Source: Cerina litoralis
GTDB lineage: Bacteria; Bacteroidota; Bacteroidia; Flavobacteriales; Flavobacteriaceae
Direction of reading: 5' to 3'
Assembly: GCA_022008415.1 (NCBI GenBank)
Contig: JAIRBC010000019.1
Location: 1-64,000, forward strand
DNA length: 64,000 nt
The notes under the pieces were generated by a model that ran no database searches, was not told the DNA's origin, and worked only from the letters and a program-made list of their open reading frames with translations. Of the stretch, positions 54,012-63,766 are shown piece by piece. How positions within the stretch are numbered: position 1 is the first letter of the stretch; each line of letters opens with the position of its first letter. The position numbers were made by a program, and so were the translations under genes.

Positions 54012-55097
54012 ATGACCAAGGACAAAAACTACTATGCCGTTTTAATGGCAGGGGGTGTGGGATCGAGGTTTTGGCCCATAAGTACCTCGGCTTATCCCAA
54101 ACAATTCCACGATATGTTGGGGGCAGGGGCAACTTTATTGCAAAAGACGTTTTATCGGCTCAACAAATTTATTCCAACCGAGAATATTTTGATCTCTACG
54201 AATACAAAATATAAGGATCTGGTCATGGAACAGCTGCCCCAAATTGGTGCGGAACAAGTAGTATTGGAGCCGGCAATGCGCAATACCGCCCCTTGTATAC
54301 TTTATGCAGCGCTTAAAATCCAGAAAAGGAATCCCAATGCCGTAATGGTGGTGGCACCAAGCGACCATTGGATCGAGCAGGAAGCTGCATTTGCGAATGA
54401 CGTAATACAGTGTTTTGACAAGTGTGGAAGGGAGAACGTTCTATGTACGCTGGGTATTAAGCCAACTTTTCCCAATACAGGTTTTGGTTATGTGGAATTT
54501 GAAAAAAGTAATGCACCGGGCCTCAAGAAGGTACTTCAGTTCCGTGAAAAGCCAAATTATGAAACGGCCAAGGATTTTTTGGCCCAAGGCAATTTCTTGT
54601 GGAACGCCGGAATTTTTGTTTGGAGTGCGAACACCATTGTAGACGCCTTCAAGGAACAACAGCACGAGCAGTATATATTGTTCCAAGCGGGAGCTTCGGC
54701 ATACAACACTAAAGGTGAACAGGCTTTTATCGATAGGAATTATAAAAGGGCAGAAAATATTTCAATAGATTATGCTATCTTGGAAAACTCCAAGGAGATA
54801 TATGTTTTGCCCGCTTCTTTTGATTGGAACGATTTGGGTACTTGGGGGTCCCTATACGACAAGCTCGAAAAAGATGTAGACCGGAATGCCGTGGTAAATG
54901 GCAGGGCGATCTGTACGGATGCAAAAGGTAATATGATTCGTACCCAAAAAGACAAAATCGTGATCGTAGATGGACTAAACGATTACATTATTGTGGAGAA
55001 AGAGGAGGTCTTGTTGATCTATCCCAAATCTAAGGAACAAGATATTAAGGAAGTGCTCGGCAGGGTTAAGGAGAAATTTGGGGATAAATACGCTTAA
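54012..55097 (+). CDS. manC: mannose-1-phosphate guanylyltransferase
   Basis: 361 residues, the short form without the C-terminal isomerase domain. The nucleotide-binding start VLMAGGVGSRFWPIS, EPAMRNTAPCILYAA, VVAPSDHWI, FGYVEFEKS, FREKPNYETA and GNFLWNAGIFVW are all in place; FDWNDLGTWGSLY is the sugar-phosphate segment. It makes GDP-mannose from GTP and mannose 1-phosphate for polysaccharide and glycoprotein synthesis. The start ATG at 54012 is clear. Confidence 0.95.
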   Translation: MTKDKNYYAVLMAGGVGSRFWPISTSAYPKQFHDMLGAGATLLQKTFYRLNKFIPTENILISTNTKYKDLVMEQLPQIGAEQVVLEPAMRNTAPCILYAALKIQKRNPNAVMVVAPSDHWIEQEAAFANDVIQCFDKCGRENVLCTLGIKPTFPNTGFGYVEFEKSNAPGLKKVLQFREKPNYETAKDFLAQGNFLWNAGIFVWSANTIVDAFKEQQHEQYILFQAGASAYNTKGEQAFIDRNYKRAENISIDYAILENSKEIYVLPASFDWNDLGTWGSLYDKLEKDVDRNAVVNGRAICTDAKGNMIRTQKDKIVIVDGLNDYIIVEKEEVLLIYPKSKEQDIKEVLGRVKEKFGDKYA

Positions 55098-55281
55098 AAC
55101 CTGCTAATTTTTTTTGAAGTTTTTTATAGGCCGTATTTTGTCATTCCAGGCTTTAATAAAACGGAGTTTGGGATGGCCAAATGAGTATTATTTAATACTG
55201 CCCATTCCGATCGAAAAGCGAATTGTGGCAAAAAAAACACCCAAATCAGTCCAAAGTATAAACATTTAGCAGGTTCGCATT

Positions 55282-56748
55282 ATGGAACAAAATTTAAACC
55301 AGGACAATATCACTCCAACAAGTAATAACGGGGATACTCAGGACGATGTAAAAAAGGATTTTAAGGGTTTGCTGGGGAGTACAACAAGATTTCTTTCGGA
55401 ACTCTTGGATATTAGGACCAACACGGATCAGGAAGCCACGAAGGAATCCATAATTGCGGATATCCCGTTTAAAGGCCACACCTCATGGATCCTTATTTGT
55501 TCAATTTTTATCGCTTCGGTCGGGCTCAATGCCAACTCAACTGCAGTGGTCATCGGGGCGATGCTTATTTCGCCCTTAATGGGACCTATACTCGGGATGG
55601 GGCTGTCCTTGGCCATCAACGACATAGACACCCTAAGGCGCTCCATAAAAAATTTCGGGGTTATGGTGGTCCTAAGCGTGATTACGGCCTTTTTATTCTT
55701 TTGGCTCTTTCCTTTGCGGGCTGAATCTTCGGAACTTTTGGCCAGGACTGCCCCGGATATCCGGGATGTGCTTATTGCCTTTTTTGGTGGCCTGGCATTG
55801 GTCATTGCCAGGGCAAAAAAAGGAACGATTGCCAGTGTTATTTTTGGGGTTGCAATCGCCACGGCATTAATGCCACCCTTGTGTACGGTAGGTTTTGGAT
55901 TGGCTATAGGCAATCTGGGCTATGCCAGTGGAGCCATGTATCTCTTTATCATCAATACCATATTTATTGGTCTAGCTACATTTTTGGTGATCAAGTTTCT
56001 GCGCTTTCCCATGGTTCGTTATGTTAATTCTAAAAGGAGAAGCATGATCGCGAGGATAGCCTCTGTAGTCGCAATTTTAGTAATGGTCCCCGCGATGTTT
56101 ACCTTTTACAACGTATTTCAAGAATCGATTTTCACTAAACAGGCCAACGATTTTATCAATAGGAACGTAGTCCCATACAATCCTGCGGGGGATACACGTT
56201 TTTTGAAAAATTTCACGCATTTGGATTTTGACAAGGGAAGAAACCCTACCATAGAACTGGTGTTTATGGGGAATGAAAGCGTACCCGACAATGTGATCGA
56301 TACCTGGAGAACGCAGATGGAATCCCAGCCCCAGTTAAGGAACACCAAACTCAAGGTCGTGCAGGGGTCCAAAAGCGGGGCCCAGGACGAATTAAAATAC
56401 CTGAGCGAACTGTACGAATCCAAGAAAAGCGAACTGCAAAACAAGGATGAAAAAATACAAATGTTGGAAACCGAAGTGATCAAGTTGAGTAAGAACGCAA
56501 CCCATCAGATACCTTTTAAAGAGATAAGCGAGGAAGCCAAGACAAATTATGAAAACCTGGAGGAATTTGGTTTTGCCAATATCATTACGACCGATTTTAA
56601 TAAATTGGATACCTTACCCATTTTTGAGGTAAAATGGAAAAAAGACATCAAGAGAAAGCAGATAGACGAGGACGCCAAAAGATTGGAGGCATGGCTAAAA
56701 CTGCGGTTGAAGAACAATAAGTTGCGGTTAAAAGAGGTGAAGAATTGA
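55282..56748 (+). CDS. DUF389 membrane protein
   Basis: 488 residues. Six or so membrane helices at about 65-265 carry the DUF389 signatures NSTAVVIGAMLISPLMGPILGMG and IASVIFGVAIATALMPPLCTVGFGLA. The C-terminal half (about 285-488) is soluble and includes a coiled coil (LSELYESKKSELQNKDEKIQMLETEVIKLSK). Function is unknown for the family, although the repeated small-residue helices suggest transport. No operon partner: manC lies 184 bases upstream and the following ABC genes are convergent. Confidence 0.9.
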   Translation: MEQNLNQDNITPTSNNGDTQDDVKKDFKGLLGSTTRFLSELLDIRTNTDQEATKESIIADIPFKGHTSWILICSIFIASVGLNANSTAVVIGAMLISPLMGPILGMGLSLAINDIDTLRRSIKNFGVMVVLSVITAFLFFWLFPLRAESSELLARTAPDIRDVLIAFFGGLALVIARAKKGTIASVIFGVAIATALMPPLCTVGFGLAIGNLGYASGAMYLFIINTIFIGLATFLVIKFLRFPMVRYVNSKRRSMIARIASVVAILVMVPAMFTFYNVFQESIFTKQANDFINRNVVPYNPAGDTRFLKNFTHLDFDKGRNPTIELVFMGNESVPDNVIDTWRTQMESQPQLRNTKLKVVQGSKSGAQDELKYLSELYESKKSELQNKDEKIQMLETEVIKLSKNATHQIPFKEISEEAKTNYENLEEFGFANIITTDFNKLDTLPIFEVKWKKDIKRKQIDEDAKRLEAWLKLRLKNNKLRLKEVKN

Positions 56749-56997
56749 TTTTCGCTATACGCCCTTCGCTTTATGCTTTGGGGTTATACCTCGAATGTTG
56801 TGGACAGATGTAAAACCCGACCATTTCAAAAAAGACAAAGGACATATCCCGCTTAAACGATTTTCGGGAGGGAATGTTAAATTTGTAGGAAAAAGAAAAA
56901 GTCTAGATGGGTTCATTAACAGAAAATCGGTTAAGGTAAAGCGAATAGCCTTCGGAATAGAATCGTCCTTTAAAGAGACTTATCTGCACGGCGATTA

Positions 56998-57765
56998 TCA
57001 ATTACGCTCCTCAATGTACATTTGGCGAACTTTTTTAAAGAGATCGGAAGAATAAACAAAGTCGGTCACCGCTTTATTATCGGTCTTAAAGATCTCCTTG
57101 TTGGTGCCCTCCCATTCCTTTATGCCATTTTTTAGGAAGATTATTTTTTTTCCTATTTCCATCACCGAATTCATATCGTGGGTGTTAATAACGGTGGTGA
57201 TGTTGTACTCTTCGGTAATTTCATGGATAAGATTGTCTATCAGGATGGCCGTTTTGGGATCGAGGCCCGAGTTGGGCTCGTCACAGAACAAGTATTTGGG
57301 ATGCATTACTATGGCTCGGGCAATGGCGACCCTTTTTTGCATTCCCCCGGATATTTCGGCCGGAAACTTCTTGTGCGCATCCACCAAATTGACCCTTTTA
57401 AGCACAAAATCTACCCGATCCTGCATTTCTGATTTGGGTTTCTTGGTGAACATATCCATCGGGAACATCACATTCTGTTCCACGGTCATGGAATCGAAAA
57501 GGGCACTTCCTTGAAATACCATACCCATTTCCTGCCGAAGATCCCTTCGCTCGTCCCCAGAAAGTTCGGAGTACACCTTGCCGTTATAACTGATGGATCC
57601 TTCTTCCGGAGTAATAAGGCCCAGCAGGCATTTTATTAATACCGTTTTTCCAGATCCGCTTTGTCCAATGATCAAATTGGTCTTGCCTTTGTCAAAGCAA
57701 GTGGTTATCCCCTTCAATACTTTGGTCCCATCAAACGATTTGTGGATGTCGTTTACTTCGATCAT
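56998..57765 (-). CDS. ABC transporter ATPase, MlaF type
   Basis: 255 residues from the ATG at 57765 (MIEVNDIHKSF); the longer frame reads back into mlaE. Walker A is GQSGSGKT, the ABC signature ISGGMQKR, and Walker B YLFCDEP, with the MlaF-like GLDPKTAILIDNLIHEI. It powers lipid movement between the membranes with the MlaE-like permease, whose TAA stop overlaps this ATG by one base (TAATG). No MCE-domain (MlaD) gene follows within the window. Confidence 0.9.
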   Translation of the reverse strand: MIEVNDIHKSFDGTKVLKGITTCFDKGKTNLIIGQSGSGKTVLIKCLLGLITPEEGSISYNGKVYSELSGDERRDLRQEMGMVFQGSALFDSMTVEQNVMFPMDMFTKKPKSEMQDRVDFVLKRVNLVDAHKKFPAEISGGMQKRVAIARAIVMHPKYLFCDEPNSGLDPKTAILIDNLIHEITEEYNITTVINTHDMNSVMEIGKKIIFLKNGIKEWEGTNKEIFKTDNKAVTDFVYSSDLFKKVRQMYIEERN

Positions 57766-58502
57766 TAGCCCAACAGCATTTGCGTTAGTAAATAGTTTAG
57801 TATTATGATGACCACACTGGTCCATACGAAAGCGGTAGTGCTAGCCTTGCCTACTTCCAATGCCCCTCCCTTCATATAAAATCCGTGATAGGCAGGTATC
57901 GTGGCAATGATCATGGCAAACACAAAAGTCTTGATAAAAGCGTAAGCTACCTGATATGGAATAAAATCCAAAACGAGGCCATTGATGAAATCCGCACTGG
58001 AAACATATCCGCCGAAAACGCCGGCAAACCAGCCTCCAAAAATCCCTACATACATGGCAATAGCAATGGCGAAAGGATATAGCATCATGGCAATAATCTT
58101 TGGAAAAACCAAGTAGTTGAGGGAGTTTACCCCCATGACTTCAAGGGCATCTATTTGTTCGGTGACTCGCATGGTACCGATGCTAGAGGTGATATAGGAG
58201 CCTACTTTTCCGGCCATGATTATGGAAACAAAGGTTGGGGCAAACTCCAGAATTACCGATTGTCTAGTGGTGAACCCGATCAAACTTTTGGGAATTATGG
58301 GGCTGGTCAGGTTTAGTGCGGTCTGTATGGCAACAACCCCTCCTATAAAGAAGGAAATAAAAATGATGATGCCCAGGGAACCGTATATCAATTCATCTAT
58401 TTCCTTTAATATCAGGTCTTTCATTATGGACCACTTTGTCGGTTTCTTAAAAACCTCCCTTATCATAATGGAATAGCTGCCAATAGATGCCAAATAGTTC
58501 AT
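57765..58502 (-). CDS. ABC transporter permease, MlaE type
   Basis: 245 residues from the ATG at 58502 (MNYLASIGSYSIM), which matches the usual MlaE length; the 44 extra residues of the longer frame are not conserved. The family core is clear: SFFIGGVVAIQTALNL, TRQSVILEFAPTFVSIIMAGKVGSYITSSIGTMRVTEQIDALEVMGVNSLNYLVFPKIIA. It forms the membrane part of a phospholipid transporter that maintains outer-membrane asymmetry. Confidence 0.92.
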   Translation of the reverse strand: MNYLASIGSYSIMIREVFKKPTKWSIMKDLILKEIDELIYGSLGIIIFISFFIGGVVAIQTALNLTSPIIPKSLIGFTTRQSVILEFAPTFVSIIMAGKVGSYITSSIGTMRVTEQIDALEVMGVNSLNYLVFPKIIAMMLYPFAIAIAMYVGIFGGWFAGVFGGYVSSADFINGLVLDFIPYQVAYAFIKTFVFAMIIATIPAYHGFYMKGGALEVGKASTTAFVWTSVVIIILNYLLTQMLLG

Positions 58503-58681
58503 GCGATAAAAATAGTCTTCTTCGCGTAAAAATAAGAATATTAGTTTTCTTGTGTTTGTTTTTATTGTTTTTATTGAGACTGATCCCCCAAGGTCTGCCA
58601 ATGGTCCGTGCCGAATATTATTTTTAAACCCCAATGGGTTTCATTTTCCCAAATTTTGTCTTTAATGATGTTATAATTATT

Positions 58682-58689
58682 TATTTTTG
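58682..58689 (+). promoter_or_regulatory. -7 element for the phosphatase gene
   Basis: TATTTTTG matches TAnnTTTG 33 bases before the ATG at 58723. A TTG at 58656-58658 lies 23 bases upstream, slightly farther than ideal. Confidence 0.4.
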
Positions 58690-58722
58690 GTTTTGAACCA
58701 ATTCATTCATAAAAATTAAATT

Positions 58723-60405
58723 ATGGGTAATAAATCATTACTTGTCCTTCTCCTTGCTTCACTATTTATTTTATTGCCCTGGGATGCGACGGCACAGCGT
58801 AAAGAAAAACATCGATCCGAACCGGAGCGGGCCAGTCATGTAGGCACCAGCCCCAAATTGGTCGTGGGAATCGTGGTTGATCAGATGCGTTACGATTACA
58901 TAACCCGGTTTTGGGATCAATTCGGGGATGGGGGGTTTAGGCGTTTGGCCAATGAGGGATATAATTGCAGGAACAATCATTTTAACTACGTACCAACCTT
59001 TACGGCACCTGGTCATGCCTCGGTATATACAGGCACCACACCTGCCACGCACGGCATTATTGGCAATGATTGGTACGATAAGGAATCTGGCAAGGAGGTT
59101 TATTGCGTGGAGGACGGTAACTACCGATCCGTAGGTACCACTTCAGGGGCCGGACAGATGTCTCCCCACAGATTGGAGACCACTACCATAACCGATCAGT
59201 TGCGTTTGCACACCAATATGAGAGGAAAGGTTATTGCCATATCGTTAAAGGATAGGGCAGCCGTACTACCAGGTGGCCATATAGCCAACGCGGCATACTG
59301 GTTCCAAGGTGGAGACGAGGGAAACTGGATCAGTAGTTCCTTCTATATGTCCGAGCTACCAAAGTGGGTAAGGGACTTTAACGCAGCTAAGAGTGTTTCC
59401 CAGTACAAAAAACCTTGGAATACCCTTAAAAATATAAACGATTACGTGGTAAGCATCCCGGACAACAATAAGTATGAAGGGCTATTTAAAGGTGAAAATG
59501 CTCCAGTGTTCCCGCATGATCTACCCAGTTTGTGGATGGAAAATGGCCAGTACAGCTTATTGAAATCTACACCGTTCGGCAATAGCCTAACGGTAGATTT
59601 TGCATTGGTGGCGCTCGATGCCGAAAAATTGGGAGAGGACGATATTACCGACTTTTTAGCTGTGAGTTTCTCTAGTACCGATTATGTGGGGCATATGTAC
59701 GGAGTAGCTTCAAAGGAAGTGGAGGACACCTATTTGCGTTTAGACAAAGACCTGGAACGCTTGCTGGATGCCTTGGACAAAAAGGTGGGGAAAGGGGAAT
59801 ATACCCTTTTCTTAACTGCCGATCATGCCGCGGTAAACGTACCCCAATATTTAAAGGATTTAAATGTGGTCGCCGGGTACATGGATGCCGGGAATCTTAA
59901 GTCCAAGCTAAAGGAATTTGCAAAATTCACCTTTGGTACCGACGACTTAATCCGGAATATTTCAAATTTCCAAGTTTTTTTGGATCACAAAGTGATGTAT
60001 AACCTCGATTTGAGTCCGCAGGAGGTAGAGGAGACCCTAGCTAAGGAATTATTGGGCTATTCTGGAGTTTATCGAGTGTATACGGGGTACCAGATGTGGC
60101 ATAATGGATATACTGAGGGGATGGCCAATTCGGTTCAGAATGGATTCAACCAAAAACGTTCCGGTGATGTTATTTTTGTGATGAGCCCGGCGACTTTAAC
60201 TGGGTCGAGAACAGGGACGAGTCATGGGTCGCCGTTTAGTTATGACACCCATGTGCCCTTGCTGTTCTATGGAAAGGGGATCCAAACGGGAAATACCGTA
60301 AAAAGGACCGTAATACCCGATATTGCACCCACAATTGCGGCCCTTTTGGGCATTGAGTTCCCCAGTGGAACTACGGGCGTACCTATTTCAGAAGTGCTGA
60401 AATGA
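58723..60405 (+). CDS. PafA-type alkaline phosphatase
   Basis: 560 residues with a signal peptide (about 1-24, ATAQ). It belongs to the alkaline phosphatase superfamily and has the PafA set: nucleophile Thr94 in TFTAPGHASVYTG, Asn115 in IGNDWYD, and Lys176 and Arg178 in SLKDRAA, plus zinc ligands in VVDQMRYD, DYVGHMYG and TADHAA. PafA of Flavobacterium is a calcium-activated periplasmic phosphomonoesterase that frees phosphate from organic sources even when phosphate is plentiful. The gene is followed by DUF1080 and PmoA-like genes on the same strand. Confidence 0.9.
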   Translation: MGNKSLLVLLLASLFILLPWDATAQRKEKHRSEPERASHVGTSPKLVVGIVVDQMRYDYITRFWDQFGDGGFRRLANEGYNCRNNHFNYVPTFTAPGHASVYTGTTPATHGIIGNDWYDKESGKEVYCVEDGNYRSVGTTSGAGQMSPHRLETTTITDQLRLHTNMRGKVIAISLKDRAAVLPGGHIANAAYWFQGGDEGNWISSSFYMSELPKWVRDFNAAKSVSQYKKPWNTLKNINDYVVSIPDNNKYEGLFKGENAPVFPHDLPSLWMENGQYSLLKSTPFGNSLTVDFALVALDAEKLGEDDITDFLAVSFSSTDYVGHMYGVASKEVEDTYLRLDKDLERLLDALDKKVGKGEYTLFLTADHAAVNVPQYLKDLNVVAGYMDAGNLKSKLKEFAKFTFGTDDLIRNISNFQVFLDHKVMYNLDLSPQEVEETLAKELLGYSGVYRVYTGYQMWHNGYTEGMANSVQNGFNQKRSGDVIFVMSPATLTGSRTGTSHGSPFSYDTHVPLLFYGKGIQTGNTVKRTVIPDIAPTIAALLGIEFPSGTTGVPISEVLK

Positions 60406-60504
60406 TGCTGTAGACACTATAAATACCGACGTATCTACTTGAGTTGCCCGTGCAATTTGTTTTAAAGGAAATTAAATTCAGATCATAACCATAAATATTT
60501 ACAA

Positions 60505-61878
60505 GTGAAAAAATTAAAAATTATTGTATTGGCCATGGGGCTTGTTTCTATGACCCAGGTACTGGCCCAAGAAAATTGGGAAATGCTTTTTAATGGAAAG
60601 GACCTGTCCAATTTTGAGCAGCTCAACGGAAAGGCCCAGTATAAAATCGAGAACGGGGAACTTATCGGAATATCAAGGTTAAATACCCCCAACAGTTTTA
60701 TGGCCACCAAAAAAAAGTATGGGAACTTTATCCTGGAGTTTGATGTTTGGGTAGAAAATGGTCTCAATTCGGGAGTTCAGTTTCGAAGTTTAAGCTCGTC
60801 CGACTATATGGGTGGCAGGGTGCACGGATATCAGTGTGAAATTGAGACAAGCCCGAGAAAATGGGCGGGAGGGATATACGATGAGGCGCGTAGGGGTTGG
60901 CTATACCCCTTGACTCTTAATCCCAAGGGCCAGATGGCCTTTATTAACGGACAGTGGAATCACTACAGGATAGAGGCCATTGGTCCCAACATAAGAACCT
61001 GGATCAATGGGGTGCAATGTGCCAATTTGGTTGATGATATGACCCCCGAAGGATTTATTGCCTTCCAAGTTCATGGTATCGGTGATAAGGACCACGAGGG
61101 CAAGGTGGTAAAATGGAAGAATATTCGGATAATGACCACCGATCTGGAGAGAAACCGCAATACGGTTGATCCCGATGTGCGAGAAATCAGTTATTTGGTA
61201 AACCAACTGACAGAAAACGAAAAGCGCAAGGGTTGGCGTCTGCTTTGGGACGGCAAGACCACCGACGGATGGCGCGGGGCCAAATTAGATAAGTTCCCCA
61301 CCAAGGGATGGGAGTTAAATGATGGTATCCTGACGGTTCAAGCGGCCGACGGGGCCGAATCGGGAAATGGGGGAGATATCGTTACCGATGATTCCTTTAG
61401 CGATTTTGAACTGAGCTTGGAATTTAGGATTACCGAAGGTGCCAACAGCGGAATAAAATATTTTGTGGATCCAGGTCTTAACAAGGGAGACGGCTCCGCT
61501 ATTGGACTGGAATTCCAGATTTTGGACGACGACAAACATCCGGATGCCAAAAAGGGAAAGAACGGCAATAGAACCGTAGGATCTCTTTACGATTTAATCC
61601 GGGCGGAAAATGATGACAGCTCTAGAGGTAAAAACTTCAACGGGGTAGGCAAGTGGAACAATGCTAGAATTATTGTTCACGGGGGCCATGTAGAACATTG
61701 GCTCAACAACATAAAAGTGGTAGAATTCGACCGGTTTAGCCAAATGTTCGAAGCCTTGGTGGAAAAGAGCAAATACGAAAAGTGGGAGAATTTCGGTCGT
61801 CTGCCAGAAGGCCTTATCTTGCTGCAAGATCACGGTAACAAAGTAGACTTCCAAAGCATTAAAGTAAGGGAGTTTTAA
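60505..61878 (+). CDS. tandem DUF1080 (3-keto-disaccharide hydrolase-like) protein
   Basis: 457 residues, GTG start, signal peptide ending VLAQ (about residue 21). Two DUF1080 jelly-roll domains: about 24-215 ([48 protein letters not shown]) and about 238-455 ([49 protein letters not shown]). Some DUF1080 proteins cleave 3-keto-glucosides formed by oxidoreductases; others may only bind carbohydrate. A lipoprotein of PmoA type follows after 12 bases and a second DUF1080 gene beyond it. Confidence 0.88.
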   Translation: MKKLKIIVLAMGLVSMTQVLAQENWEMLFNGKDLSNFEQLNGKAQYKIENGELIGISRLNTPNSFMATKKKYGNFILEFDVWVENGLNSGVQFRSLSSSDYMGGRVHGYQCEIETSPRKWAGGIYDEARRGWLYPLTLNPKGQMAFINGQWNHYRIEAIGPNIRTWINGVQCANLVDDMTPEGFIAFQVHGIGDKDHEGKVVKWKNIRIMTTDLERNRNTVDPDVREISYLVNQLTENEKRKGWRLLWDGKTTDGWRGAKLDKFPTKGWELNDGILTVQAADGAESGNGGDIVTDDSFSDFELSLEFRITEGANSGIKYFVDPGLNKGDGSAIGLEFQILDDDKHPDAKKGKNGNRTVGSLYDLIRAENDDSSRGKNFNGVGKWNNARIIVHGGHVEHWLNNIKVVEFDRFSQMFEALVEKSKYEKWENFGRLPEGLILLQDHGNKVDFQSIKVREF

Positions 61879-61890
61879 AAATTTAATCGT

Positions 61891-62970
61891 ATGAAAATGA
61901 TTCTTAGAAGTATTTTGCTGCTGTTGTCCATTGCGTTGGTCACAGCTTGTAAGGATAAAAAAAAAGAGGTAGAAACACAAATGGCAGAAGTTGAAGCTAC
62001 GGTGCCTACAGTCCGTTTTGTAAAAGATTTGGAGCATAAAAAGATTGCTGTATTTTTGAACGGTACGTTGTTCACCAATTACATATACGATGGAAGTACG
62101 CCCAAGCCGGTGTTATACCCTTTAATTACCCGAAGCGGAAAAACCTTGACCCGTGGATTTCCATTTGAGCCCAGGCCAGGGGAAAGGGTAGACCATCCGC
62201 ATCACGTTGGGTTGTGGTTTAACTATGGCAATGTGAACGGACTGGATTTTTGGAACAATTCTTTTGCGATTCCGGAGGATAAAAAGGACGCGTATGGTAC
62301 TATTGTCCCAGAGCAAATTGTTTCACTCGATTCGGTCAATGGGATTTTAACTACAAAATCACTTTGGCAATCGCCCGACGGGGTCGATCTGATCGAGGAA
62401 ACGACCCGTTTTTACTTTTCGGAGATCGGCAACACCAGACAAATCGATAGGGTCGCCACCCTAAAAGCCTTGGAAGACGTAGAATTTAAGGATAACAAGG
62501 AAGGGATGTTGGGTGTTAGAGTGGCAAGGCAGTTGGAAATGCCTTCGGACAAGCCGGATATCTTTACCGATGCAAATGGGATCGCCACAGAAGTCAAAGC
62601 TTTGGACAATAGTGGGGTTACCGGGAACTATCTAACCAGTGAAGGAAAGACGGGGGACGATGCCTGGGGCACCAGGGCCAAATGGACGACACTATACGGT
62701 ACCATGAACAAGGAGCCCGTATCCATTACCATTCTGGACAATCCCCAAAACATAGGTTATCCCACGTATTGGCATGCCCGGGGATATGGGCTTTTTGCTG
62801 CCAATCCTTTGGGACAGGCGGTTTTTTCCGATGGAAAGGAAACCCTCGATTACAAATTAAAAAAAGGGAATTCGGTGACCTTTAAATATCGTATCTTGAT
62901 CCACAACGGAACGGAACTGGCCAAGGAGCAATTGGATAGTACTTTTGTCAATTTTTCTAAGGAAGAATAG
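61891..62970 (+). CDS. PmoA/DUF6807-family lipoprotein
   Basis: 359 residues with a lipoprotein signal ending in ALVTAC (Cys20). The DUF6807 features are clear: TPKPVLYPLITRSGKTLTRGFPFEP, then ERVDHPHHVGLWFNYGNVNGLDFW with clustered His residues, and NPQNIGYPTYWHARGYGLFAANPLG. The domain is annotated as methane oxygenase PmoA in some databases, which is misleading; it is common in carbohydrate-degrading Bacteroidota with DUF1080 and oxidoreductases. Its reaction is unknown. Confidence 0.85.
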   Translation: MKMILRSILLLLSIALVTACKDKKKEVETQMAEVEATVPTVRFVKDLEHKKIAVFLNGTLFTNYIYDGSTPKPVLYPLITRSGKTLTRGFPFEPRPGERVDHPHHVGLWFNYGNVNGLDFWNNSFAIPEDKKDAYGTIVPEQIVSLDSVNGILTTKSLWQSPDGVDLIEETTRFYFSEIGNTRQIDRVATLKALEDVEFKDNKEGMLGVRVARQLEMPSDKPDIFTDANGIATEVKALDNSGVTGNYLTSEGKTGDDAWGTRAKWTTLYGTMNKEPVSITILDNPQNIGYPTYWHARGYGLFAANPLGQAVFSDGKETLDYKLKKGNSVTFKYRILIHNGTELAKEQLDSTFVNFSKEE

Positions 62971-63141
62971 GCAATTACCTTCTTGGAGCCATCGCATTGG
63001 GACCTTTAATTAAAATTTTATCCGGCATAGGGATAAGTTTGTTCCCGCAGTTTATGGGCTTAAACCAGCTCGATCAAAATAAGTCAGAGTTAAATACATG
63101 GAATCTACCGGAATCAAACAATAATTTGAAAATTCACACAA

Positions 63142-63747
63142 ATGAAATTGAAACTATTACTTTTTCTGGGCATCCTAATTAGCATTGGGGTACAGGGCCA
63201 AACGACCGACCCTAAAATGAAATCCCTCTTCAACGGAAAGGACCTTAAACACTGGAAGGTTCCCGATAACAATATCTGGTGGACGGTAAAGGACGGAATC
63301 CTTTATGGCCATAGTGATCCAACCAAAACCGGTTCCTACCTTTGGACCAAATCCGAATATAAGGATTTTGTAGTGCAGCTCGATTTTAAGTTTGGGGAAG
63401 GTACCGTAGATTCGGGGATTTTTATGCGAGGGGAAGACGCCAGAAATCCACAGATCCAGATCGGAATTTCCGGTTCCCTTAAAAGGGATATGACCGCTTC
63501 CCCCTATGTGCCAAAACGGGGTTACCCAGTTGAAGCAAAAGGCGTCCGACAATTGTTGAAAAAAAATGATTGGAACACCCTAAAGGCCCGAGCCGTTGGG
63601 AATACATATACGGTATGGCTCAACGGCAAGGAAGTGATGAACTATACCTTGGACAATGCTAATTTGGAAGGTCCGGTAGGGTTGCAGGTGCACCCTGGGA
63701 AAGATATGTCTATTGCCTTTAAAAATATTTCACTGGCCAAGTTGTAG
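63142..63747 (+). CDS. single-domain DUF1080 protein, exported
   Basis: 201 residues with a signal peptide (about 1-20, GVQGQ). One DUF1080 domain: MKSLFNGKDLKHWKVPDN, FVVQLDFKFGEGTVDSGIFMRG, GPVGLQVHPGKDMSIAFKNI. It is closer to the 3-keto-disaccharide hydrolase reference than the tandem protein, because it keeps the GIFMRGED stretch. It lies 171 bases after the PmoA-like gene and probably belongs to the same unit. The 62971-63141 spacer has no other feature. Confidence 0.85.
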   Translation: MKLKLLLFLGILISIGVQGQTTDPKMKSLFNGKDLKHWKVPDNNIWWTVKDGILYGHSDPTKTGSYLWTKSEYKDFVVQLDFKFGEGTVDSGIFMRGEDARNPQIQIGISGSLKRDMTASPYVPKRGYPVEAKGVRQLLKKNDWNTLKARAVGNTYTVWLNGKEVMNYTLDNANLEGPVGLQVHPGKDMSIAFKNISLAKL

Positions 63748-63766
63748 CTTTAAAGGAGTTTGGGGG

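Noticed and set aside
56795..57055. Plus-strand open frame of 86 codons after the DUF389 gene
   Set aside because: It runs into the end of the MlaF gene on the other strand and shows no recognisable features; most likely chance.
62997..63182. Short plus-strand open frame between the PmoA-like and DUF1080 genes
   Set aside because: It overlaps the true start of the DUF1080 gene in another frame and has no protein-like features.
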